This document shows, one piece after another, positions 22,781-30,433 of a stretch of DNA of 41,559 nt. Source of the DNA: a virus; the IMG/VR virus record IMGVR_UViG_3300031825_000365, positions 1-41,559 of that record; one strand, given 5' to 3'. The notes beneath the pieces are model-generated. The model worked only from the letters and a program-made list of their open reading frames with translations, was not told the DNA's origin and did not search any database. Numbering within the stretch: position 1 is the first letter of the stretch; each line of letters opens with the position of its first letter. The position numbers and the translations under genes were made by a program.

Positions 22781-24044
22781 TGGATTTTCCTTTTTGGGTA
22801 ATGGGATCGCGCAGCTTGTTCGCCTGCGGGTCATCGCTCGCCGGGAGGTCTGACAGCTCCCGGATCTCGTTCTGCCACATCCACGGGGCATGGCCGCCCG
22901 CCCCGGACGCTTTGGCGAAATAGTCGGCCTGGTCCTTCAACGTGCCGCGCATCAGCGCCCGCTCGTTGAACTTGTAGGCAAGCTCGTCCAGTTCCTCGTC
23001 GGTCAGGAAGGTGCGCATCGCCGCCTGCTCCCACGCGGTAAACCAGAACTGCAGCCCGTACTGCACGAAGAAGATCCCAAGCTGCTCGATGCCCGACCCC
23101 CAACTGGTGTCGTCCATCATCAAGAGGGGCCGCGGCACGCCGAAGGCCCGCGCCACCTCTTCGATCTGCGCGTTGCGGTTCTCGATGTGCTGCGCTTCGG
23201 CGGCGGTTACCTTGAACTTGTTTGCCTTGGCGCCTTCCTCCAACAACATCCAGCGCTCGGCGTTCTCAGCCCCAGCAAAATCCGTGTCCAGGGAATTTCG
23301 CATCCGCCCATAGGCCGTATCCGAAGGCGCCTTGGGCACCTCCACCGCGCCGCCCGCCAGGTTGCCCGTGCGAAAAACGCGACCGGCGGCGCGCTCGGCA
23401 TCACGTGCCAGAGCGATGGCATCGCGCGCGAGCTTCATGCGGCCCAGCCCTTCCACCCCATCAATGGTGATGTCCCTTAGGTGAAATACTTCCTTCTGGG
23501 ATAGCTTTACCTGCTGGCCATCCGGCCGGGTGTACGTGTAACGCATCTCCCAACCCGACAGCTCGGCCTTGACGGACCCCAGCGCCATCGGCACCAAGGC
23601 AATGGGCCTGCCCGCCGACCAGACAACCCTGGCATAGGCGTTCCCTTGCTGCAAAACATGCAGCTGCATCATGCTCTTGAATTCGAAGGGCGTTTGCCAC
23701 CCGTTCGGCTTCAGCTTCATCAGCCGATACCCCGGGTGCTCTTTCGCTGCCGCCTTGGATGCGTCGTTTCGAATCAGATTGAGCGGCAGCATTCCAAGCG
23801 ATGTGACGATCAGAGACACGCACCGCAATGCAGCCATGTTTCGCAGCGATTCCACCCGGCTGCTGTAGTCACCGCTGCGGATGTATTCCAGGAGCGCCGG
23901 ATCATCCAAGCCTCGGAAAGCCTGCCCACTGGGCTGCGACGAAGCCTGCGCGCTTTCGAGCGCAATGGTGGGCTCAAGTCGCGGGCCGGCTTCAGGCGCC
24001 GACTCTTCACCCGAGCCGCCCAGAAAGCGGTCCAGTAATTTCAT
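22758..24044 (-). CDS. Phage portal protein (428 aa)
   Basis: HK97-type portal, forming the DNA channel at the capsid vertex. Recognisable segments are LRNMAALRCVSLIVTSLGMLPLNL, RPIALVPMALGSVKAE, FHLRDITIDGVEG, FKVTAAEAQHIENRN-QIEEVARAFGVP and a helical C-terminus. It lies between the large terminase and the protease. Confidence 0.95.
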   Translation of the reverse strand: MKLLDRFLGGSGEESAPEAGPRLEPTIALESAQASSQPSGQAFRGLDDPALLEYIRSGDYSSRVESLRNMAALRCVSLIVTSLGMLPLNLIRNDASKAAAKEHPGYRLMKLKPNGWQTPFEFKSMMQLHVLQQGNAYARVVWSAGRPIALVPMALGSVKAELSGWEMRYTYTRPDGQQVKLSQKEVFHLRDITIDGVEGLGRMKLARDAIALARDAERAAGRVFRTGNLAGGAVEVPKAPSDTAYGRMRNSLDTDFAGAENAERWMLLEEGAKANKFKVTAAEAQHIENRNAQIEEVARAFGVPRPLLMMDDTSWGSGIEQLGIFFVQYGLQFWFTAWEQAAMRTFLTDEELDELAYKFNERALMRGTLKDQADYFAKASGAGGHAPWMWQNEIRELSDLPASDDPQANKLRDPITQKGKSNEPAAIA

Positions 24045-24052
24045 GAGTTCTC

Positions 24053-25759
24053 TCAGATAAATCGAATCCCGCGGGATTCGTATACCGACCGGCCGGAGGC
24101 CTCGGGATTAAGGACCATCAATTGCGCTGCATCGAATGTCGCCATCAAGGGATCAATCTTTGCGGTGCCGCTTGCCTGCTTGGTAATCAAGATGCCGTTG
24201 GCGCGCAGTTCGATACGAGCATTGCCCACAGCCCAAGCCATCAGAGCCTGATCGCCATGTACGAAGGTGCCTTCGGCAAGCTTGCGCTCCACTGTCTTGA
24301 TGATGCCGCCCAGCTTCCAGCCCTGCGACACACCGACGATCAATTCCTCGGGAATTTCAGCCTCTACCAGCGCGTCATTGAAGGTCACGCCGTTTTGGTC
24401 GGCACCGATGCCACATTTCTCGGGGAGCAACCCCGCGTCATACACCTGGCGGATGAGGGCCGCCAGTTCTGCGGTGTCATCGCCGATCTGCTTGACTATG
24501 ACCAACTCGCCAGCCCGTTCGAAATCGCGCAACCTGGGCTCAATCTCTTTGCGGCGCTCCAGAACAGACGGGTGTGCCCAAGCTCGCGCCCAATGCAGCC
24601 AGTTTCCCGTCCCACGCTCGCGCCCTAGAAATGCCAGGCCCAGCAGGTCATCCAGGCCGCCGCCGTCGATACCGGCCGTGACCACTTCGGAACGCTCCAT
24701 CAGCGCGCGAAGCGTCAGTACGCGCGTCCCCCGCTTTAGCCAGTGATCAGCACCCGCCCAACGGTCAGAACGCAGGTTCAGCCCAATCTCGACATTCAGA
24801 TGCTTGGCAAGGAATTGTTGGAATGCTCCGTCCGTTCTGGCCTGCAATAGCTTGAGCTGATCCCCCAACCATTCGGCGCTGACCGAGCGGCCGAGGTTCG
24901 GATTGGTGATGTAGAAGTTGGCCGGGTCAAGATAGGCTTTTGCCTCGACCATTTCTTCTGGAAACTCGTACAGGATGCCCAGCGTCTTCGGATCGACCAC
25001 CCGCCCGTCTCGCACGTCGCGCCAGTAGGCGAGCTTTTCTTTGAAGACACCCGCCGGCGGATCGTCGCTCTGTGTGGTCAGGTAGATTACCCAGCCTTCA
25101 TCACGCGATATTTGGCCGCCGAGCGCCTCCAGGAACATCGCCACCGCGTTAGCGCGCTTGCCGAATAGCCACAATTCATCGACCAAGATGCGGCCAGACT
25201 TCTTGCCCGATACCGTATCGGTGTCGGCGGCCACCACCTTGAGGCTATTGCGCGTCGTCCGGTGAGTGATGGTGCGGATGTGGTCCTGAACGTGGAACAT
25301 GTCGGACAGTTCCTCGTCCGCCCGAACCATCGCAGCTGCTGGCTTGAAGCTGTTGTCTGCGACTTCCTTGGTCGGGGCCAGGATCAAGTGTTCCTCTTCC
25401 TGGCGCCAGCAGATGATTACCGCCGTCAGCATGATGCCGGCGGCAATAGTCGATTTCGTGTTCTTCTTGCTGATCAGCAGGCCATATTCCCGGATCCGTT
25501 GCTTGCCGGTGGCGGCGTCATATCCGCCGAAGATCGCCCGCACAAAGTCGAATACCCATTCTTCGGAGCACTCCCCGAAGGTCTGGTGTCGGTACGTTCC
25601 GATGGCCTCGTCGTAGACCTGCGCCAGATCTACGACCTTGAGCTGCTTGAAGATGCCCAGCGCATATTCGGCCTGGTCGGGGTAGATCGGCGGCGGAATG
25701 ATCGACTGTCGCGTGCGCAGGCGTTCCGCCCAATCAGGGCACGCGGTTGTCCAGGCCAT
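24053..25759 (-). CDS. Terminase large subunit (568 aa)
   Basis: The DNA-packaging ATPase/nuclease. The P-loop region is a degenerate RKNGKS-type (SKKNTKST, residues 97-104), as in HK97-like TerL. Walker B is ILVDELW (D194, E195). Candidate nuclease metal ligands include D365 in GIDGGG, D454 in IGADQNG, and D536 or D543 near the C-terminus. It follows the small subunit after three bases with a GGGAAGGGG ribosome-binding site. Confidence 0.95.
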   Translation of the reverse strand: MAWTTACPDWAERLRTRQSIIPPPIYPDQAEYALGIFKQLKVVDLAQVYDEAIGTYRHQTFGECSEEWVFDFVRAIFGGYDAATGKQRIREYGLLISKKNTKSTIAAGIMLTAVIICWRQEEEHLILAPTKEVADNSFKPAAAMVRADEELSDMFHVQDHIRTITHRTTRNSLKVVAADTDTVSGKKSGRILVDELWLFGKRANAVAMFLEALGGQISRDEGWVIYLTTQSDDPPAGVFKEKLAYWRDVRDGRVVDPKTLGILYEFPEEMVEAKAYLDPANFYITNPNLGRSVSAEWLGDQLKLLQARTDGAFQQFLAKHLNVEIGLNLRSDRWAGADHWLKRGTRVLTLRALMERSEVVTAGIDGGGLDDLLGLAFLGRERGTGNWLHWARAWAHPSVLERRKEIEPRLRDFERAGELVIVKQIGDDTAELAALIRQVYDAGLLPEKCGIGADQNGVTFNDALVEAEIPEELIVGVSQGWKLGGIIKTVERKLAEGTFVHGDQALMAWAVGNARIELRANGILITKQASGTAKIDPLMATFDAAQLMVLNPEASGRSVYESRGIRFI

Positions 25760-25762
25760 GGT

Positions 25763-26302
25763 TTACCCCTTCCCGACAACGCGTAGATGCGTGGGGGGCG
25801 GTGGCGGCGCGAATCGCCCGCCGGTAGCAGCCTTGTTTGCCGCCTCCTGCTTCGCGCCCTTCTTGCCCTGTTCCGCAATTTTCCCGTGAGTGAACGGCAT
25901 GAGCGCTTTGGCGGCCTCGAGCCGAAGCTTCGGCTCTTCCCCCACGTCGTTCATGATCGCCACGAGAACATCCCGCGGATCTGAGGTAAGCCCGAGAGCT
26001 TTCAGGCCGATTCCGTCCATGAGATCAGTGTCGGCGCCAGTGTCTTGCGGCTCTCCAGCCGCTGAAACCGGCTCTGTCGGATTCGCCGGTTCGGCCTCTT
26101 TGTTAATCCGCTTTTTGTTAACTGATTTGTTAACTTCTGCGTTGCGCCCCAGGGCGGCCAGAACATGCTTGTCACGCATCAGCCGGGCGGCTGCTTGGGC
26201 CGCCCCGTTTTCGCTGTAACCCGCGTGGATAGCGGCTTTCGCACCGGATAGACCCGACAGCAGCGCATCGACGAAGCGGCGCTTTTTGTCGGTTAATGCC
26301 AT
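25763..26302 (-). CDS. Terminase small subunit (179 aa, Terminase_2 type)
   Basis: The DNA-recognition subunit. The N-terminal HTH segment (LTDKKRRFVDALLSGLSGAKAAIHAGYSENGA..) matches the Terminase_2 family. The remainder is a charged linker and a helical C-terminus. The sequence around the gene contains repeated GTTAAC/GTTAAT motifs, some inside the gene, which may be its binding sites. Confidence 0.9.
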   Translation of the reverse strand: MALTDKKRRFVDALLSGLSGAKAAIHAGYSENGAAQAAARLMRDKHVLAALGRNAEVNKSVNKKRINKEAEPANPTEPVSAAGEPQDTGADTDLMDGIGLKALGLTSDPRDVLVAIMNDVGEEPKLRLEAAKALMPFTHGKIAEQGKKGAKQEAANKAATGGRFAPPPPPTHLRVVGKG

Positions 26303-26330
26303 AGGTTTTGGTTAACAAAAGTGGGTTAAC
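26102..26330. repeat. Cluster of GTTAAC/GTTAAT motifs near the terminase start
   Basis: GTTAAC occurs at 26117, 26129, 26311 and 26325, and GTTAAT at 26102 and 26292. The GTTAAC sites are paired (12 and 14 bp apart) at two places around the small terminase gene start. Candidate small-terminase binding elements or cos-flanking sites. Confidence 0.4.
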
Positions 26331-26509
26331 AATTTTCCGAAACGAGGGAATTTTCTGTGCGTGAGGGAACAGGTGGTTTCCGGAAGGCGAACCCGCCAGA
26401 CTTTCACCCGCCCCCCCTCAGTCGTGGCCCAACAGGCCCGCGCACAGGCAGGCCAGGGCGCGATCCCATAGGCACCAGGCCCGCACCATCACCGTGACAG
26501 TGCAGCGCG
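26331..26509. other. Intergenic region upstream of the terminase operon
   Basis: About 180 bases separate the 55-aa gene from the terminase region. They hold a short hydrophobic minus-strand frame (about 23-25 codons, VRAWCLWDRALACLCAGLL) with no ribosome-binding site. The region is a plausible place for cos, but I cannot demonstrate that. Confidence 0.3.
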
Positions 26510-26677
26510 CTACGGCCTTCTGGTGGCGCGAACGGATAGCCCGCGCCTGATCCATCGCTCCACTTTGCCCCAATGCGGCGTTGCGCCAGTCATGCGGGCA
26601 GCGATAGCCACGCCAGAGAGATACCAACGCACCCACCACGCGATATGGATGGAAACCGTGACTGTCTGTTGCGCCAT
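26510..26677 (-). CDS. Small Trp/Arg-rich protein downstream of HNH (55 aa)
   Basis: A 55-aa protein starting at the ATG at 26677 and ending in TAG at 26510-26512. The start shares one base with the HNH stop codon (TGATG), with a GGGGCAGAGAG ribosome-binding site. The product MAQQTVTVSIHIAWWVRWYL... has a short hydrophobic Trp-rich N-terminal segment and a basic C-terminus (RWIRRGLSVRATRRP). It is likely real from the coupling, but the function is unknown. Confidence 0.6.
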   Translation of the reverse strand: MAQQTVTVSIHIAWWVRWYLSGVAIAARMTGATPHWGKVERWIRRGLSVRATRRP

Positions 26678-27009
26678 CACTCTCTGCCCCTGTAGCCCAT
26701 GTCCCGCCGCGTCTTGGCGTCATGGCATCCGGCCTTCCGCCCGTTCACATCGCGTGACACGCACAAAATCTGCGTGTTCGCGTCGGTGTCTTCGCCGCCG
26801 TCGAACAGGCTTACCTTGTGGTCCAGTTCAAACCCATACGGGTAGATGGTCAGCGTCCGGCAATGCGCACAGTACGGGTCAGCAGACCAGACGCGCAACC
26901 GACGCTCTTGCAACTTGCGACCCGTCATGCGCCTGGCGCTGGGTGTGAGCGCAGCGGCCAGCCTGGAACCCGCCATTGCGATGCGTGGCTTAAGGGTAGT
27001 GAGCTTCAT
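26677..27009 (-). CDS. HNH endonuclease (110 aa)
   Basis: An HNH nuclease. Zinc/metal residues are visible as YCAHC, LDHKVSLFDGG (His of HNH), TDANTQILC (Asn) and GCHDAKTRRD (His). I use the ATG at 27009 (MKLTTLKPRI), and a start at 27051 is possible. HNH genes next to terminase are usual in HK97-type phages, where HNH and TerL cooperate in cos cleavage. It precedes the 55-aa gene and the terminase pair. Confidence 0.88.
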   Translation of the reverse strand: MKLTTLKPRIAMAGSRLAAALTPSARRMTGRKLQERRLRVWSADPYCAHCRTLTIYPYGFELDHKVSLFDGGEDTDANTQILCVSRDVNGRKAGCHDAKTRRDMGYRGRE

Positions 27010-27127
27010 GCCGATTCCATTTGTGATCTGGCCGGGTGCTATCCACTGCACACCGCCCGGCGGCGATGACCGAATCCCCGCACGCCATGCCCAGCGTGCG
27101 GCCCTCGGTAGCGGGAGGGTAGGAGAA

Positions 27128-27202
27128 TGGTTGCGGCGGCAGGAAACGAACCTGCGACCTCCGGGGTATGAACCCGGCGCGCTACGACTGCGCTACGCCG
27201 CG
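27128..27202 (-). tRNA. tRNA-Met(CAT), initiator-like
   Basis: On the minus strand a 75-nt cloverleaf with encoded CCA: acceptor CGCGGCG/CGCCGCA, D-arm GCGC, anticodon stem CCGGG/CCCGG with loop TTCATAC (CAT at 27168-27170) and T-arm GCAGG-TTCGTTT-CCTGC. The first acceptor pair is C1-A72, a mismatch that is a hallmark of bacterial initiator tRNA, and three consecutive G-C pairs precede the anticodon loop as in tRNA-fMet. The D-loop is short (AGTCGTA), and 11-24 is C-G rather than the initiator-type purine-pyrimidine pair, so the identity is mixed. Confidence 0.8.
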
Positions 27203-27210
27203 AAAATGAA

Positions 27211-27243
27211 AAGCCCCGACCGGAGAATCCGTATTGAGGCTTA
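27211..27243. repeat. Terminator-like hairpin repeat, copy 1
   Basis: AAGCCCCGACCGGAGAATCC, then GTATTGAGGCTTA. It closely resembles the strong terminator at 28239 and separates the first and second tRNA genes. The outer stem has decayed compared with copy 2. Confidence 0.5.
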
Positions 27244-27248
27244 TGCAG

Positions 27249-27342
27249 ATGGGCGGCCGGAATTGAACCGGCGTCCTCATGCCGTGCTTCGTTCTCGTTT
27301 AACTCTGCACACCATGCGCTCTATCCGCTGAGCTACGCCACA
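27249..27342 (-). tRNA. Degenerate tRNA-like gene with enlarged anticodon arm
   Basis: On the minus strand it keeps TAGCTC-AGCGGATA-GAGC (D-arm), AGGAC variable region and T-arm GCCGG-TTCAATT-CCGGC. The inner acceptor pairs GGCG/CGCC hold, but the three outer positions do not pair and no CCA is encoded. Between D-arm and variable region lie 39 nt instead of the usual 17. These form an extended stem CATG..GTGC / GCAC..GCATG with a large loop. Probably a tRNA pseudogene or non-canonical RNA. I cannot assign an anticodon. Confidence 0.55.
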
Positions 27343-27345
27343 AAA

Positions 27346-27434
27346 TGGAGCGGGCTGCGGGGATCGAACCCGCATAGGCGGCTTGGAAGGCCGGGGGCTC
27401 GCCTAAAGTTTGCAGCTGCGTTACTAGAACCCGC
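27346..27434 (-). tRNA. tRNA-Gly(TCC) with enlarged D-arm region
   Basis: On the minus strand: acceptor GCGGGTT/AGCCCGC (one wobble), discriminator T and an encoded CCA. The anticodon loop is CTTCCAA (TCC at 27385-27387), with T-arm GCGGG-TTCGATC-CCCGC. The sequence matches bacterial tRNA-Gly(UCC) at the acceptor, anticodon and T arms. The segment between the acceptor and the anticodon stem is about 15 nt longer than normal, giving 89 nt in total, and the D-arm cannot be drawn canonically. Confidence 0.65.
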
Positions 27435-27546
27435 CATCTGCCGCTCTTGGCTGTGCGGATGTGGGCTAAGTACGTATTGACTGTAGGAATGGATAGTGCG
27501 GGAATGAGCGCAGAGGTGGACTACGCCCATCCATTGGAGCTAGCTC

Positions 27547-27780
27547 ATGCCGCAAAACTATACAAATCAGACTTCTGAGCTTGTTGCGGTGGACGCAAAC
27601 GGGGTCACGTACATCATTGAGCGCCGCTACAGGTCTACCCCCTGGCACGACGGGGCCTGGGCCAACTACTACCTCTGCTTGCAGGATGGCAGGCCTGTGA
27701 CATGGCTTGGTGCAGAACACTACCAATTGCCCGACGGAACTGCACTACTCGCGATCGAATGCCGTCTGCCTCAGAAGTAG
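27547..27780 (+). CDS. Hypothetical small protein, 'PV(S/T)WLG...LPDG' family copy 2 (77 aa)
   Basis: A plus-strand accessory gene with GGAG before the ATG at 27547. The second half (DGRPVTWLGAEHYQLPDGT..) is paralogous to the gene at 4883, but the N-terminal half has a different, beta-rich YIIERRYRSTPW. It probably belongs to the same small-gene family as 4883-5113. The gene lies upstream of the tRNA cluster and opposite to it. Function unknown. Confidence 0.65.
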   Translation: MPQNYTNQTSELVAVDANGVTYIIERRYRSTPWHDGAWANYYLCLQDGRPVTWLGAEHYQLPDGTALLAIECRLPQK

Positions 27781-27941
27781 CGGCTGAGCTGAAACCACCG
27801 GAATCCTAGACGCGGAAAAAGATGGGAGATTCGCAGGTCCAACTTTAGCTGGGCTAGGTGTGCCGGTGCGGGCGCACTATTCCTTGTCCAGGTCCAGAGT
27901 GCTAGTGTGGGTGTTCGCGGGGGCCTCTCCGGAGATTACTC

Positions 27942-28184
27942 ATGAAGAAAAAACCGGACGCCATCCTAGCCCGCGCAGTCAGCCTTGAAGTCGGAATATT
28001 GCACGGGGCACTCACCGCTATCTTTATGCGCATCCAGCATACAAACCTAGCAGTCGATGCGCCAGAAGATACACCCATAATTTCCGTTTTCGTCCTAGAT
28101 AGGGACCAAGCGGCAGATCTAGAGCGACAGCTGGCAACTGCGCTGCGGGGACTCGGTTCCGGCGTACCTCGAACTAACCATTGA
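27942..28184 (+). CDS. Hypothetical protein (80 aa)
   Basis: An 80-aa plus-strand protein with a GGAG ribosome-binding site ten bases before the ATG (MKKKPDAILARAV...). It has a helical amphipathic C-terminal portion (DRDQAADLERQLATALR). It is followed by a convincing terminator at 28239. No family is recognised. Confidence 0.6.
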   Translation: MKKKPDAILARAVSLEVGILHGALTAIFMRIQHTNLAVDAPEDTPIISVFVLDRDQAADLERQLATALRGLGSGVPRTNH

Positions 28185-28238
28185 CGTTATGGGGCTGGCT
28201 TTTTTGCGCCGTCACACCTAGTCCTTCACGGCTCTTAT

Positions 28239-28275
28239 AGCCCCGACCGGAATGTCCGTATCGGGGCTTTAATTT
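28239..28275 (+). terminator. Rho-independent terminator (hairpin repeat copy 2)
   Basis: AGCCCCGA and TCGGGGCT form an 8-bp stem with an inner CGG/CCG helix, followed by TTAATTT. It closes the plus-strand gene 27942-28184 and is homologous to 27211-27243. Confidence 0.75.
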
Positions 28276-28341
28276 GGTCGCGCAGAGAATTCCTGGCATT
28301 CTGCGACCGCTAAACGCTTAGTCCTATTCGGCCGTCTCGAG

Positions 28342-29316
28342 TCACCGCCCGGCAAATCCGAGGTCGCTACAAATCTGTTCGAGTTCGACGGTGTAGGCTG
28401 GAATCGGCCATCTGTCGATGGTCTGAGCATGATAATTCTGAACCAGCCAGTACACCACAAGGCAAGACGGCTCCGCAAAAAAGCCGCTTTCCTTGGCTCT
28501 CTCGGCCACGCGCAAGCGAAGTGGTTCCAAACGAGCCAATGCTGTTATGTCATTGACACTTACGCCGTCGAGCAGGTCGCGATACGTGTCCGCTATTAGA
28601 CTAAAGATGTGTTCTTCAGGACGTGATTGCCCAATCTCCGAGTAGGCCGCGCCCACCGCCTCCATCAATTGTGTTCGTGACGTAGTTATCGCCTCGATTT
28701 CCTTGATCGCTTGGCAGAACAACTCATCCGTTGATTCCATGAGTGCCATACAGCGAGCGACCACTCTCTTCGCGCTTTCGGGAACCTTTACCTTCGGCTT
28801 GTAGATGTTGTCGTGGACGAGCTCGGCATATGCGTGCTGCAAGATGGTTCGGACCTGAATCTCGCATGGCGTGTCTGCCGGTACGACGGCTCCGTCAATG
28901 TCGAGGTCCTCTGGTGGCCTAACAATGTAGTGGACCGACTGGTAGTCAAACACTGCTGGGTCGTCAAATATTTCGAACTGGTAGTGCCGATCACGACTGC
29001 AAGTCCAGCGGTTGGATCGCAGAATTACGTTGTTCAAGAGCTCAATGTCAGATTTCAGCAAGACAACGAAACGTACTCCCACTAAGTCGGTCATTTGCGT
29101 GGTGGGGTCCGCATAGCGTTTGTCAGATTGCTTCTTAAGAGCAGACTGGACCTCTTTCACGCGAGGGATCGGCGCAATTTTTAAAAGGCCTTTGAATCGC
29201 TCGCTGCCGACTTCTCTGAGAAGCTCATCGGTCACGCTGGAGGAAACGAAGTCGCCCCACACTTTGAGCGCGGACGAACGTCCTTCCAACCAGCGGGCGA
29301 ATTCTTCCGATGTCAT
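28342..29316 (-). CDS. RelA/SpoT-domain nucleotide synthetase (toxSAS-like candidate, 324 aa)
   Basis: A single-domain RelA/SpoT-type synthetase without an HD hydrolase domain. Motifs are visible in order: RVKEVQSALKK (52-62), DLVGVRF (D77, G80, R82), YQSVHY (Y125, S127, H129), EIQVRT (E152, Q154, R156) and HAYAELVHD (H161). The C-terminal ~140 residues are helical. Members of this fold make (p)ppGpp, or act as toxins that pyrophosphorylate tRNA or adenylates. Which one applies here is unknown. The start overlaps the stop of the nucleoid-associated protein gene by four bases (29313-29316), so the two are coupled. Confidence 0.85.
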   Translation of the reverse strand: MTSEEFARWLEGRSSALKVWGDFVSSSVTDELLREVGSERFKGLLKIAPIPRVKEVQSALKKQSDKRYADPTTQMTDLVGVRFVVLLKSDIELLNNVILRSNRWTCSRDRHYQFEIFDDPAVFDYQSVHYIVRPPEDLDIDGAVVPADTPCEIQVRTILQHAYAELVHDNIYKPKVKVPESAKRVVARCMALMESTDELFCQAIKEIEAITTSRTQLMEAVGAAYSEIGQSRPEEHIFSLIADTYRDLLDGVSVNDITALARLEPLRLRVAERAKESGFFAEPSCLVVYWLVQNYHAQTIDRWPIPAYTVELEQICSDLGFAGR

Positions 29317-30377
29317 TCCTGACGCTCAACAATCCCATCAATCACCACGGTGGTCTTTCCATCCACCGGATCGCATACATTCACCAGCGTGATCTTATCT
29401 GCCGGTGTCGTGATCATGACGCCCGTCGTGAATGCCAACTTTTGTCGGCGCTTAAGCTTGGACAAGATGTACTCCGTATCCTTCGTAATGGCGTGCGTAG
29501 GGAAGGCTGAACGGGCCATGAACGCCGCATATTCGGCTTGATCGCCCTTGTCGAGGTACTTGTCTGCGAAGTCTTTCACGCTGATCGTCTGAGTATTGCT
29601 GCGCAATTCTGAACGAAGGGACTCGCCGAGCTCAATACGCTTAACGGGCGAGAACCCCCTCGAATCCAGGAACTGCTTGGTCTTCGTGAAAAAGTCCTGC
29701 GTTAGCCGTTTGTCCGACGCCGCAATGTTCGCGCCGAGGAATGTTCCGTAAAAGTAGTGCGCGGCCGTCCGCGTCTCCGTGCCAGTCAAGAGGTGATCGA
29801 ATAGGTGAACCGCGTAGTCATCCTTGTTGTGCAAATTGCCGTCTGGCTTCGGTTGAGCATTCATCTGCTGTACAAAGCCGATCTTGTAGAGCCGCTGGCT
29901 GTCAGTCAGGAAGACGTTATTGAGATAGTCGACCGTGGTGCGGCCATCCGCCTGACGCTCAGCGAGAGCATCTTGCATGTCAGCTTTCACCACAGCCATG
30001 AAAGGCCTCTGAAATTTACCCGTCTTCCCGCTCATTACAATTAATTTGCACGCCGGATACGGGCGAACCCCTTGAGCGCTACACAGGCGGTGCGCAAAGC
30101 TTGCCGAATGCGCGATGAACTCCGGCTCGCCCACATACATGCCATGCACCGCATCTTGAAAAAAGCTCCCTGCGCCGTACTCTTGAAAATCAACTTTGAT
30201 GCCGTGCGATTTGTGACCAAGAGCGGCGGCAATACGACGATTGAACATGTCGATACCCCCACCAGCGAGTTGCACCTTTTCAGCAGAGATCCTCGGCTGA
30301 GCGACTTGCTTGTCCTTCGCGGCAGGTACGTGATGCACTACCAAACGCTCAATGTTTAAAAATTCAAGGTCCAACAC
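29313..30377 (-). CDS. Nucleoid-associated protein, NdpA/YejK-like (354 aa)
   Basis: A YejK/NdpA (NA37)-type nucleoid-associated protein. The start is GTG at 30377 with GGGAG seven bases upstream. Family features include the N-terminal LDLEFLNIERLVVHHV and the central FDHLLTGTETRTAAHYFYGTFLGAN and later AEYAAFMARSAFPTH segments. E. coli YejK is about 335 aa. It is the first gene of a two-gene operon with the RelA/SpoT-type gene. A LexA box lies about 60-75 bases upstream, so both should be induced by DNA damage. Confidence 0.8.
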   Translation of the reverse strand: MLDLEFLNIERLVVHHVPAAKDKQVAQPRISAEKVQLAGGGIDMFNRRIAAALGHKSHGIKVDFQEYGAGSFFQDAVHGMYVGEPEFIAHSASFAHRLCSAQGVRPYPACKLIVMSGKTGKFQRPFMAVVKADMQDALAERQADGRTTVDYLNNVFLTDSQRLYKIGFVQQMNAQPKPDGNLHNKDDYAVHLFDHLLTGTETRTAAHYFYGTFLGANIAASDKRLTQDFFTKTKQFLDSRGFSPVKRIELGESLRSELRSNTQTISVKDFADKYLDKGDQAEYAAFMARSAFPTHAITKDTEYILSKLKRRQKLAFTTGVMITTPADKITLVNVCDPVDGKTTVVIDGIVERQE

Positions 30378-30433
30378 GAACGAGCTCCCGTTATCCGTTA
30401 GGTTTCAACACAAACCTTACAATAGGGAACACA

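Noticed and set aside
26418-26723. 101-codon minus-strand frame in the HNH/terminase gap
   Set aside because: It overlaps the coupled 55-aa gene in another frame and crosses the HNH end; the 55-aa reading has a ribosome-binding site and the TGATG coupling.
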